From positions 1,736,001 through 1,800,000 of the forward strand of contig PZJY01000003.1 in the NCBI GenBank assembly GCA_031472005.1: 64,000 nt of DNA. The letters are read 5' to 3'. This DNA is from Tetracladium setigerum (taxonomy: Eukaryota; Ascomycota; Leotiomycetes; Helotiales). Numbering within the stretch: the stretch's first letter is position 1; every line of letters starts with the position of its first letter. Shown here one piece after another: positions 46,840-58,031 of the stretch. Made by a program: the position numbers and the translations under genes. The notes below the pieces were generated by a model, which was given only the letters and a program-made list of their open reading frames with translations, did no database searches and was not told the origin of the DNA.

Positions 46840-48722
46840 TCAAACGTTGACATTCACAAAGTCCAAAATCTGTTTGAACGCCCCTGGCGCGCCAGTAGCG
46901 AAATTCAAGCCGTGAGCACCCTCCTTGTAACTAATAGCCTTGAACGCTTTCGCCTGAGCGAAAATCTGTTTCGCTGGTGTCTCGATCACACCGTCGCAGT
47001 TAGAGGTACAGAATATGAAGTCATATTTCCCGGATATGATAAGGGCGGCGCCTTTAAAGGCGAAGGGGGTTAATGGGACGGATGTTGCGGTCAGGAGTTC
47101 GGAGATGGCGATTGGTTCTGCGTGAAGGGAGGTGTTAGTGTGATGGCTTTAGAGGTTGGAGAAGGAGAGGGGTGTGAGTGTACCTTTGTTTGCATCTGCG
47201 TATTTGGCTACTGGCAGGGTGTAGTATGGTTGCTTGAAGAACCTATCATTTGTGAATCAGCTTTTTTTCTCCTTCTCTTCACGTTTTATATTGGGACTTC
47301 GACGAAATGGAGTCGCCTACGAGTTGACATTGGCGTTAATATCCACCGGTGTGATATAGCCCTGTATTCATACGTTAGTGTTATGGATCTGGGTTTCTTT
47401 TTGGTTTTGTCCTGATAGAAAAGTGACGATTGATGGGCAAGTTGACAAAGAAGTCTCTGAGAGGAGGTAGAGGTATAAAACATACACTATCCAGGCCTCT
47501 CCAATGGGCGGGACTCTGTTTCGAAGCAATCTTGAATTGCGACGCGAGTATGAATCCGCCTACGTTGTTCCCGGCGTACGAGAAACCTATCACACGACAG
47601 ATCGTCAGTTAAGATCCTTTTCTCTTCTTATTCCGCAAACCTTTTCTTCTTGCTCTCCTTCCTCCTGTTTGTCATTCAATCTTTCGTACGCAGGATGTAA
47701 GGAAATATAATAAACAAACCCGTCAGAACCAATCCATTCGCCAACTCAGGATCAGCAGTAACGACTGCAGCACTGATCGCACTGCCATAACTATGTCCAA
47801 CTAGCACGACTTTTGACGGTTTCCCGACCGAACCAGTGTATTTTCCAGCTTTGATGTGTTTAACTAGGGAGGTGGCAAGGGCGACTTGGATTGAAAGTTG
47901 GTTTTTGTAGCCTGAAATCCTGTGCGATCAACTTGTCAGTTCAAGTTCAGGGCTCTCTTTTGTATTTCCACTGGTGTTCAGAAGACGTGCAATATAGGAA
48001 ATGTGATAGAGTGGTGCAAACAGAGGTCAAATGAAGAATAAGAAGATAGGAAGAAGGGGTTACCAACTTCTGCGATTTCCCAACCCCCAACCGATCATAG
48101 AAGAAAATGGAATAACCCTCTTTAATGGCCGCATCGACAAAACTATACTTCGAGGGTTCGATCTCAGGATCCCAATATCTAGTCCATACACAGGTCAGCG
48201 ACAATCGAAAGAGACACCATCCATTCTCATCAACCCTCTACTGCGAAATCTCTCCTTGCTTCAGTCTTTGCCATCTAGTTTCTCTTCAGACCCCAGAAAA
48301 AGGCGAGTAATACGGAGCAGGTTGAATAAAGTAGAAATCAAGGTATATAGGTGAACATACCCCCTATTAAAATTCAACCCATGCGTAGCAACAAGCACCG
48401 TCTTCTCCCGGCCCTTCCCCGTAACAGCCTTCGGCGTACAAAAAGTCCCCCTCAGCCAATAGCTCTCCGTTTGATTCTGCGCTCCCACGAACGGATGGAA
48501 ATCCGCTTCCGAGGTCCTCGCCGCAGCCTGGACGATGAAATCGGTGAGATCAAAGTCATTCTTGAATTTTTGCGCAGGGTCGAAGAGGAAGTTTTGCGAG
48601 GTTATGGATGGTAGGCTGACTTTGTAGTCGGTGCATTTCTTGAGAGTGGGTGTTGTGGTTGCGAGGATTGGGGAGATGAAGAAAACGAGGAGGTGAAGTA
48701 GTGAGAAGGTTGAGGTAAGCAT
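46840..48722 (-). CDS. Secreted alpha/beta-hydrolase (serine esterase/lipase), seven exons
   Basis: An extracellular serine hydrolase of 383 residues. Signal peptide MLTSTFSLLHLLVFFISPILA. Nucleophile elbow GHSYGSA (Ser201), preceded by FFYDRLGVGKS, a common alpha/beta-hydrolase strand-turn. The catalytic histidine is probably in KEGAHGLNF near the C-terminus. Seven exons: 48722-48361, 48178-48068, 47919-47720, 47586-47486, 47361-47321, 47242-47184 and 47117-46840. Every junction is GT-AG and in frame, total 1152 nt with stop; exons 5 and 6 are only 41 and 59 nt. N-glycosylation site NQTE. No indel is required, in contrast to most neighbours. Similar fungal proteins are annotated only as AB-hydrolase; substrate not determinable. 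The next gene on this strand is the secreted FAD oxidase, so the two could serve the same extracellular process, which is inference. Confidence 0.87.
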
Positions 48723-49724
48723 TGTGGTTCGGTTACAATTGATTTTTGTGTGTATGCAATTATTCTAAATGTAACAAGAAATTGCCAGATTCGAGAGGAG
48801 GTGGGAAGTAGTGATGATGTAAGGTGAGGAGAGTGCCCATCTGCCTTTTATATTCCCCAACCTTCCATTTTACCACGACCCAACGCTCGCAACCTGTCCC
48901 GTTCCTGCGCCTCAGATTGCACACATGCTCACTCTCATCAAATAGAAGTGCGAGGTCTATTGGAAAAAATGCCGGAAAAGGTTTCGTTCGCATACTTTAT
49001 TGACGCACGTGGTGGAATAATCAAACTTTCGCCGAAAGGAAAATCTTGGATGAGTCGGGAGCACACCAACGGCTCATTTACATAGGCTTATGAAGCCTAC
49101 AGTCTGAAATTAAATCATGCTTGAGATCACACTTTCCTTAAAGAGGTCTGGCCAGGAACCAAACTTGAGAGGGCTGAGGTGGTGATGAAACGTATAACTG
49201 GTGTAAGCAACAGTAAGCGAGGGTATTGATTACTAAGATCGACAAGGAACCTCCGGTAGATTTCATCAGGATAGTCGCCTCAGGGTCCCAAAATTCTAAT
49301 TGTTATTTATCAAAGTTTACAGAAAAACAAAGAGGAGGGTCCTGACATGAGATGTATTCGTCACAGCAGAGTAATGGGCTCGGAATAAAGCCGTCTTCCT
49401 CAACGAGACGAGAGTCACGTGGAGAATGATTCGCACATGTTATGAGCCCTTACGTTCTTCCACAAACACATGGTTGCACAGCCATCCTTCTTCTGTCGAC
49501 AACCCGATCGAGCGAGGAGAACATTAAATTTTGGAACTTGCTGCCTTAGACGGTTGCATGCAATTATATTCAAGGCATAAAAGTCTACAGATGCCTACTC
49601 CGCCAAAATTTGTCAGAAACTCTTTTCAACTGGCCCCTGATGGGGCTAGGTACCACCGCCAGGCCCGCCATAAACGCTCACATTTCCATACACAGCCGTC
49701 CCTCCCGCGTGATATTTCTCGGAA
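48723..49724. other. Intergenic, promoter side of the esterase
   Basis: No supported gene; the frame at 49531-49830 runs antisense to the F-box C-terminus and lacks features. A purine-rich tract and short AT-rich blocks lie just upstream of 48722. Confidence 0.4.
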
Positions 49725-50805
49725 TTATCTCCTCGAGAACAGCTTCTCGTCGTTATCAGCGGTGAGCGCCTCGACCGACGTTCCTGCCTGGTCCTCAAAG
49801 CCCGTCCGGATGTCTCCTGGATCTCGCTGAATATCATGAACGTTTTGGGGATGGCGTTGAGTGATATGGCTCTTCCATTTCGCATCTCCAGGATCTAGGC
49901 CAGCACCCAAATTCATCCATCTAGTAACAAGCACCGCAAAGCCTCGTTCTCCAAAGTCTCTTGCATCTAGCACATAGTCCATCCAACAACAAGGGGACGT
50001 CGATATCTGCGTATGATCCCTCTCCTGATCTTCGAGCATATCGAGTCCTAACTTCACCAAACCCGTAGCTGGGCTATTCGGCACTCGTTCCTGTGTATGT
50101 TTGCATATAATATACAATGACCAATAGTCATGGAGTGATTATTCGGTAAAATCGTCTCGGCGGCTCTGAGGAAGTAGCACCCACGTCTGAGAACGCACCA
50201 AGAAATCGCCCGAGACAATCTGAGCGTCGACGGACAATAAAGTAGTTTTTTTGGAGTCTCGGATCGTATTCGACTTCTAGGTGTTGAAAGGCATCCAGGG
50301 GAAACCTGATATCTGTGCCGCACGATTGTTGCTTGATTGCTAATTGAATATGAGGGAAACTGATTCGATAATATGACAGCCACGTAAAACGGAGCGACGT
50401 CCATGTAATGCAACGGGGTCCTGCTGGAGCTGCAGCCAATCGCGGCCACTTGACTACATCTCTTCGATGAATATTGATACATTTCAAACATACGAAATAA
50501 TCCGAGTCATGTTCCACCAAACACGACAAAAATGTGATCTGGACATCAGGTGTTTCGCTTTGAATAGACTTCCAGCATTCAGATCCCAGAATATGGTACA
50601 TATGGTGACAACAAAGAGAAAGATAGGCAGAGGATTGTGCGGAGAGCATTCTTGCGATAATGTGGATAATCTCTGGTGGCAGGAGTAATAGCTGGGATGG
50701 GGTTGTTTGCTCTTGTACCCCCTCAATATATCGACGGATCTGAGTGATAGGGATCAGATTTCCGAGAGCTCGACGAACATTGCGTAATGAGAAAATTTTG
50801 AAAAC
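49725..50805 (-). CDS. F-box-type protein, one frame break, 5' end unresolved
   Basis: A probable substrate-recognition subunit of an SCF ubiquitin ligase, or one of the many uncharacterised fungal F-box proteins. The F-box itself reads LLLLPPEIIHIIARMLSA, then YLSLCCHHMYHILG, around 50690-50600. The segment FLSCLVEHDSDYFVCLKC is typical of this fungal group. The C-terminal part reads DARDFGERGFAVLVTRWMNLG and AGLDPGDAKWKSHI. Between FYRIITP and DYWSLYIICKHTQERVP the frame shifts at about 50129-50134 (ACTCCATGAC), consistent with one extra or two missing bases. The start is not resolved: the open frame extends upstream through NVRRALGNLIPITQIRRYIE to an acceptor-like CTCATCAG near 50805 without a Met, so a 5' exon, perhaps beginning MGTFHFLTSHQ at 50935, is likely. 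Not an obvious pseudogene otherwise. Confidence 0.6.
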
Positions 50806-52473
50806 TGATGAGACAAGCTGGTATTAGTGAATCAGGCTGGCTGGGAGATCTCTGAGAGTGTATCGGTGCGAATCGAGCCGTGAAGCAAGTTATAGCCTTG
50901 AATTGGTGGGAAGTGAGGAAATGGAACGTACCCATATATATACATATTCATAATAATACCCTTGTGTTGACGCGCTCCTCGCTTATTCAGTAGTAGAAGC
51001 TAAGATATCGGAAGTGCCTTCGAAATTTTCTCGCTATTAAGCTAGATAGGTACCTAAGAAGGTTATTAGACTACAAAGAGAAGTCTTTGCTCGCTTAGTA
51101 CTCGTAATACGCTCTAGAAGAAAATATAATCCGCCTAAGTTACGTCATCACTTCAGTTTTCTACATTGGGTTATGTAGTTCTCAAGAGGCTTCGATTTCA
51201 AAGTGATAACCTTTTCGCTAAGACATAAGCGATTAGCTCTCAATATGCAAGAGAAATATTTACTTTGCCCTGTGAAGAACGGCAGAATCTAGATATGGCT
51301 ACGCTTAGCCTGTTTAAGCTTAGCTTATTACACCTCTTCTGCCTCTAGTTTTTCATACTTCTCCTTTTTGGTTGTCACAGTCATCCAAGACCAACTACAA
51401 TTACTTTCCTTTTTCCTTCCTACATTAGGTATTTAGCCACCAACTTCGATGAATACATGAATGATACGTCCCCATATCTTGAAGTCATGTTGAACACCAA
51501 AGTAATATCATTACCTAAGTCTTGTGAGTCTGGCGCAAAACCCTTGGCATCGACCTACCCCACAACAGCCTATACCTCCCTCTGTCCTACCACCATCACA
51601 ACACTACAACACTACAACATCACAGACACAATAAAATTCTACCAAAACCAAAAGATTCTTGCCTTCTCAACAACTAAGCCGCAAAAGCTCATGTAAATCA
51701 TCATATATGCCTCGCATATTTGAAGTTGAAATTCCACCAATCTCCACTATCCCTCTCTTCCTCAATATCCCCACCATTCTGATTATCTTCTGGTGCTTTC
51801 CTCTGTTGTACGATCAAGATTATTACAAATAAGATAGAACTTTGGGTGATCTTTTTAAATGCTATATTCTCTGTCCATTCGGCTTTGGGTATGTCCCACG
51901 TCCCAGGCACCTGTTAACCCAGCGCCAGATTGGTTAACATCAAACGGAAAAACAAAAACTTCTACTTCCATGCCGCCAGATACAACAAACCATGGATGAA
52001 GAGAAAATTTTATATTAGCAACATACTCAGTTAATTTTCTCTGCTGAAACTTCAGTATTGGGATTGGATCAAAGGGGAGGAGGAATGGGGAAGTGAGCAT
52101 TAGGCAAATATTATGAGACTTGGGCTTATGGATATTAACCTTTACAAGGTCATTCTCTTGGGTTGGATAGTTGAGCGGGATGAGTGGTGGAGACAGCGGG
52201 GGATACTAGATGAGGAGAGGAGGAAATCGGTAGAGATCTTAATTGAAAAGGATTAGAGAAGGTTGAGATGAAGAGGAATTCTGTGGTAGAGGAGCGAGAA
52301 GGTGAAGAAAGTACAGTAATCCGAGGCCAAGATCGACCAGCCTTGGCAAACATGCCACCTCTATTTCCCAACCTCACCTCCTCACAATCTCACAATCCAA
52401 AAGTACCATAATCTGCCCATTCGCCCTTCCTTAATCCAATCTACATCCCATAGACTCCTCCAAACTACAGACC
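50806..52473. other. Intergenic, AT-rich; possible F-box 5' exon
   Basis: Contains the possible first exon of the F-box gene (to 50935). Around 51030-51130 it has many CTTAG/CTAAG and TAGATAGGTACC-like short palindromes. The frame 51457-51696 is rich in Thr/Tyr/Ser codons and motif-free. No supported gene. Confidence 0.45.
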
Positions 52474-53119
52474 ATGCCACCAACTCTAGAAACCACAATC
52501 GCCCGCCTCTCAAGCATCCTCTTCTATGCCCACATTCTCGTCCCCCTTCCCTTTGTCTATTGGCAACCTCTGAGCGCGATATATTACCAAACCAGTTTTG
52601 AGAGCGACCAACCATATCATGTTCTGTACCAAAGATATATTAGCATGCCTGCCGGTGTTGTGTATGTTTTCATCTCTCTCAACCTCTTCGTCTTTCCCCG
52701 CCCACACCATCTTGACTGCTTTTCGGGACCTGAATGAACAACCTCAAGCAGTTTTAAAACGAACTTTAGTGCTAGATTGGCGAACGCTGACAAAGACCTG
52801 TACATGTAGCATTCCGTTCTTCTTAGCCACCTACATAAACAACCTCTCATATAAGAGAGTATGCTCCTACGGCTGCCTGGTTGCTGTACTCTATGTTCTG
52901 TCACTGGTATATTGGAATTGGGCATGGGGAAAGGAGGAGTGGCAAAGGAAACATGAAATTCATTTCGAGGATGGTTTTAACCTGATGAATTGCAATCTGT
53001 TATTGCTCCTCGATGGGCTTCTTCTGGTTGGTGTGGTTGAGTGGGAGGAGAGGTTGAGGAGGAGAGGAATCAGTGAGGCAAAGAGTTGGTCAGAAAAAAT
53101 CGAGGTTCACGAGTATTAA
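52474..53119 (+). CDS. Small multi-span membrane protein of unknown function
   Basis: Starts MPPTLETTIARLSSILFYAH at 52474, with a first hydrophobic segment (ILFYAHILVPLPFVYW). A second exon ends at 53119 and reads LDWRTLTKTCTCSIPFFLAT, then hydrophobic YGCLVAVLYVLSLVYWNWAW and LNLLLLLDGLLLVGVV-like segments before a charged tail (EERLRRRGISEAKSW). An intron is needed between about 52660 and 52790. The best donor (GTATGT after MPAGVV) leaves phase 2, while the usable acceptors need phase 1, so either a different donor is used or a base is missing. Its order of features (short N-terminal part, intron, Tyr/Leu-Asp-Trp box, two or three membrane spans, charged tail) matches the next gene, suggesting a tandem pair. 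No family recognised. Confidence 0.5.
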
Positions 53120-53477
53120 AATAGGTACATTGAGGCGACGAGGAGAGTAATGGTGGATTAAGACTTGATCGTACTCCGTAGCTTGTGCGAATTTACGAGA
53201 GTTATTGCTTGCGGTCAAAGAATAGGCCTTCCGAGTGTCATGTGATTGGGCACACATACGAGGTGTCAGCGAATAGCAGCTCTTGGCATTTTGCACATGG
53301 GCTGTACAGCACAAATGAGGTTTCATAAGGCACCCTCTCCTCTACCTCTACAAAAATGTTGATATCCTCACAATCAACCGCTTTATTCACACTAATCTCA
53401 ATTTTAAATTAATCAAAGCCATTAGCCCTTCCATCACTCATTCCAGACCTGTCAATCTCACCACTAAGGATCCCACA
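53120..53477. other. Intergenic spacer between the two membrane-protein genes
   Basis: Holds one TACTCCGTA 9-mer at 53172-53180. A pyrimidine-rich tract and CCACTAAGGATCC lie immediately upstream of the next start. No gene seen. Confidence 0.45.
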
Positions 53478-54033
53478 ATGGTACAAATACTCGGCCGAAA
53501 CATCCAGCCCCTCTCCTGCCAAATCATCTACCTAAACTACATCGTCATTCAACTTTCCACATGGAAACCAAATATAATATCCTTTTGGTACGGTACACCA
53601 CTTCCAGAGGGTGTTACATTCTGGGGTATGGTCAGCAATGCTGTAGTGGGGTTGATACAGCTGTATGTTTTGCTTTCCCTTGCACACAACCAGTCAAACT
53701 CTCAGCCTTGAACATAAAGCTAATATCAATATCAGCAAAGCCACCTACGAAGCAGCATACCTCGATGTTGCGTGGGATAAAGAGCTTTGTTGTGCTGCTA
53801 TCGCTTGTGTTGGATGGATCTGTTTGTTAATTTCGGGGTGGGGAGCTTGGAATGGGACTAAAGCTGTGTATGACCCCAAAATCGACGACAATTTTACCTT
53901 GTTATGGATTGCGTTAGGCTTGATCGCTGATGCGCTGGTGTTGGGTATTGTGGTGCAGGTTGAGGAGAAGCGGAAGAAGAAGAAGCAGGTGGCGGTCATG
54001 GATGAGAAGACGGGCAAGAGTTACACGTTTTGA
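53478..54033 (+). CDS. Small membrane protein, probable paralogue of its upstream neighbour
   Basis: A 160-residue protein from exons 53478-53662 and 53736-54033, joined by a 73-nt GT-AG intron (GTATGT to ATATCAG) that keeps frame. It begins MVQILGRNIQPLSCQIIYLN. Three or four hydrophobic segments are visible: around IIYLNYIVIQL, the exon junction (MVSNAVVGLIQL), CCAAIACVGWICLLISGWG and LLWIALGLIADALVLGIVV. The C-terminal tail is lysine-rich (EEKRKKKKQVAVMDEKTG), consistent with a cytosolic end. The junction YEAAYLDVAWDKELC aligns by position with LVLDWRTLTKTC of the upstream gene. I do not recognise the family; function unknown. Confidence 0.6.
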
Positions 54034-55458
54034 TTTCGATGCTGTGACATGGACTTTTGTTCGATCATCGCCTTTTTCGGTTGTTATCGTGTCCTCCTCG
54101 GTCAGAAAACCAACAAAAAAACATTCCTCGCCATTTTTCCGTTGGCGCATGTTGTCGCCTTCGTTGGAAACGAATTTTCTGGACTGACCCTAAAGGTACT
54201 CGGTATCCTCAGAGGGAGGAACCAAACATCGCACAGGACCAAAGAAAAGCCAAAGAGGAACGATCCGAAAAGCTATCAGCAAAGCAACTTTCTAATACTC
54301 ACGCAACGACACAGTCTGAGATGGATACCCTTTTGCGAATCGCAATTCTCGAAGTTTTTCGAGGGTATACTTAAGGCTGTTGGCTTTTGTTGTTGTGTAT
54401 CACTTCTTCGGAGGCGTGGCTCTGGTCAGAAAGGGCCAATTGAATATCATATATTTGCTGCTATCTGTGTGCGATTGAGAAATTGTCATTTTACAATGAG
54501 AGTAGCGCCTCAAATCATAATGTTACGTTTCATTTACTCAGGGAAATTGCGAAGCTAGTGGGCTTCCAACAAGTTCACAAGTCTTCAGGTACCGTACCTG
54601 ACGAGTCGAAACTTTTTACCCGGGGTCATAACATAAAGAAGATGACTAGCCTTCGGTAACCACTCACGGCTGGTAATAACTTCATTTTGCATTAGTTCTA
54701 CCGTCGTACATATTTCATTTATTCACGATGAATTGCGCGGCACTGCATCGGCTCTTTGCGCAGTTTCTAGTAGCGCCAAGATAACATCTGATCGGTTTAC
54801 GCAACTTCGTGCTTGAAATAGAGCGACATCATAACTGAGACTTCCAACTGCTCGGTGAATCTCGAAGGACAGTTGCAGCATTTACGCAATCCTGTGGAAG
54901 CTCCTCTGCATTCAGGCGATGGTGCCTATCAAGGTGGCTTTGGAGCACCAATACAATATTGCTGTCTTGGGTGGCTGCATGCGGTGGCTTGACGTGCTGA
55001 AACTTCTACTTACAGAGAGAGGTGACATGGAGGTGATTATTTGCGTCGGCTCGAAGAAAGATGTTACTGCAAACTTGCGATGGTTGGTCACTGGGATTAA
55101 CTCCGACGATTTGCATAAGGTCTGTTCACCGATAACAAACACTTTGATTCGATATCTCGGCATAGGGCTGAAGGCTACCAACGTGCCGCATCCTCGTCTA
55201 TTCCCGTCTCGCAATGTTCAGCTGATGAGACCTCGTAAACCATTGGACCCCCTTCCTTTGAAACTGGCGAGGCTGGAGAATGGAGTTAAATGGGCTTGTC
55301 GGGATCGATTCGCGTTCTGTTTGCGCAAGTGACCCTTGAGTTTTGAAGATATATCAACAGGTCCTCTGTCGAACATTTTTTGACTATTGGCAACCAAACC
55401 CAAATCTTGAATCCAGATCAAATTCAACGACCAGCAACAAAATCAAGTCGAAATTAAA
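54034..55458. other. Intergenic, no supported gene
   Basis: Frames at 54049-54558 and 54919-55332 (169 and 137 codons) show no domain, and the second is overlapped by an open minus-strand frame. The last 100 bases before 55459 hold CAACAAAATCAAG-type A-rich leader sequence suited to the subtilase start. Confidence 0.45.
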
Positions 55459-58031
55459 ATGGAACAACCAACATTACTCAACATTGTCCCCGCGGTTGCA
55501 GTAAAGTTAACAGCGTCAGGCCAGAAAAGGCAACAAGGTGACCCAAAATTTCTCATAACTAGGATCGGGAACAGTCTGCCCAAATCGATTACACCATTAG
55601 TCGTGCCTGTGGTGGCTCCAGAGTCATCTAGAGAAATTGCAAAGAAAGTCGACCTCGCTGCCAAGCTTGACCCAAATTATCAACCTACAGACTTCACTCT
55701 TTGGTATGAGGTATCCTTCAATCTCAATGATCGCGAGGTTGAACAGCCCAAGGATGAACTTGAGCTTCCTTCTTGGTTCTCCAAGGTGTTTGTGAACTTG
55801 GAAAACGACAAAGATGAGGTAGAAACCTTGCATCTCTTAGTAATTGGACCTCCTCCTGCAATCGATATTAGTGGCGACGACAAAGTTGAGCAGCAAGGGT
55901 ATCTCGGTCCAGCGCCAGCTGGTATTGGGGCTCGATTTGCCTGGACTATCCCGGGAGGCGATGGGAAAGAAGCGAGTCTAGTGGATTGTGAACAAGGATG
56001 GAATTTAAATCATGTGGATTTGGCAAGTAACGCAATATCAATTTCGTTTCACATGACTAATTGACTATAGGTTGACAAAAATATCACCATGCTTCGTGGA
56101 CCAAACTACACAAGCACTGATTATGGTAGAAGACATGGAACCTGTGTTCTTGGTGTCATCGCAATGCAAGACAACACGACTGGAGGTATTGGCATAGCTC
56201 CAGCCGGAACGGTTCGAGTTGTCTCAGAGATCCAAGACAATGCGGGTTACCGACGTATCTTCGCTGCAATCCATGGCGCCATTGCGAATATGAGCTTTGG
56301 CGACATCCTCCTTCTGGAAGGGCAGGAATACGATCCAGTTCTCGTGGCTGCCAATGGCGGTATTCCCAAAGAAGCATATTTCAAACGACCTATTGAGATT
56401 GCCTCCTTGAACTGGGAGGCCATCAGATTGGCTACTGCACTTGGAATTACAGTCATTGAGCCCGCTGCCAATAAAGGGGTGGATCTCGATCTTTACGTGG
56501 ATACAGATGGCAAGAAAAGATTCCTTCGCGGCGATCCAAACTACCAGGACTCCGGCGCGGTCATGGTAGGATCCTCAACTTCAATGCATCCTCACGAGCC
56601 ATTGCTTCGAAATCCCACCAATTACGGATCACGTCTCGATTGTTATTCGTGGGAGAAAACGTCCTTACAACAGACTCAGACAATCGTGGAACTGTCAACA
56701 ATACCTATTACGACAATTTCAATAGTACCTCATCCGCAGCAGCGATTGTCGCAGGAGCTGCGATGACCATTCAAAGTGTCGCACAAACTGCACTCAGCTA
56801 CAAACTGTCTCCTTCTCAGATGCGAAAGCTGCTGAGTATTGGTGAGGCAAGTAAGTCTGGAGTCCTTGTCGACAAGATTGGTTTTGCACAGCCAGATCTA
56901 AAGACGATCATCGAAAACAGATACATCAACAAACTGCCAAACCTCTATATTCGCGATTTCGGAGGCGATACCGGTCTTCCAAATTTGACTCCTCCCAATA
57001 CAGATCCTGGTCTTCCCGTTGTGTATCCGCCCAATGTAGAATCAAGTCCAGACATCATAGTCCGCGCCATACAATCCGCTGATCCTGACCGCGACTTTGG
57101 ACAGACGAAGAGAGACAATTTGAATCTGAGCGACAAGGTCACAAAAGGACGGGACCATTGGGTCTACGTCCGGGCCCAAAACCGAGGAGGATCACCAGCA
57201 ATAAACTCCCACGCAAATGTCTACTGGTCTGAGCCCTCCTCCTCCACCCTCTGCCAACCACAACTCTGGCTACGCAACAGAATCGGCGACGCAACGCTCC
57301 GAACCGTGCCTACCAACAACGTCATGAAAGTATCATCACCTCTTCTCTGGCCTGGAAGTAGAATCACTGACTCCGAACAATACGCTCTCATCGCGATCGC
57401 TGGAGCTGCTGATGATGGCTCGCCAGTGATTCCACAGGGGTTCCCAGATTTCGTGAAATATGTCGCTAATAACAATAACGTTGCCCAGCGAAACTTCAAT
57501 CTTGTTTCGGAGCTACCGCCGGTTAATGCTCTTCCATACCATGTCTTCCCGTTCAACTTGCTCGGAGCTTTCGATGAAGCGCGCATTTTCTCATTCCTAG
57601 CTATTGGATCTCTCCCAGCTGAATCTCGTGTTTTCCTAAAGATGCCCTACGCCCTCTCCAGAATCCTAGGAATTGTCCTCCGAGAGAAAGAGATAATCGA
57701 AAAGGGAGAATCAGTTCGCATCCCGCTCCATGCGTTTGGAACGGTCGATATCGGAGAGGGATTGCTGGAGAAGAATCTCTTGGTCAAGTGTGAACTGCAT
57801 GTTGAAGTCCCGAAGGATACGTATAACTTGCCTGGTGATTATGAGTTTGCGATCTCGCAGGTTTGGGAGGGTTCTGAGATTGGGAGGTTGACTTATAGAT
57901 TTGGTCAACCTGATGGTGTTGAGGATAGGAAGGGTGGGAGTGGAGGTGGAGAGAAATGTGGGTGTACGAAGGATTGTCACGATTCCCTTTTTGAAAGGTT
58001 GATGAAGATTTTGGCAAAAGTCTGGCATTGA
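55459..58031 (+). CDS. Subtilisin-like serine protease (S8) with bacterial-type C-terminal domain
   Basis: An about 841-residue protease with no signal peptide, so probably cytosolic or unconventionally exported. Triad residues: Asp176 in VDCEQGW, His210 in RRHGTCVLG and Ser about 409 in NSTSSAAAIVAGAA; the usual Gly-Thr-Ser is Ser-Thr-Ser here. After the catalytic domain come NLYIRDFGGDTG and SPDIIVRAIQSADPDRDFG, then WVYVRAQNRGGSPA, a Cu-free beta-sandwich region like the CARDB-type tails common in bacterial S8 enzymes. A Cys-rich tail (CGCTKDCHD) ends the protein. Exons 55459-56022 and 56071-58031. The 48-nt intron begins GCAAGT and ends CTATAG, so it appears to be of the GC-AG class; using the nearby GTAACG instead hits a stop. 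One G seems missing at 56651-56653: LDCYSW continues as GENVLTTDSDNRG in the next frame, and the exon is one base short. Bacterial origin by transfer is an inference from the domain order. Confidence 0.87.

Noticed and set aside
54919..55332. 137-codon frame upstream of the subtilase
   Set aside because: Matched by an antisense frame and without motif; not continuous with the protease.
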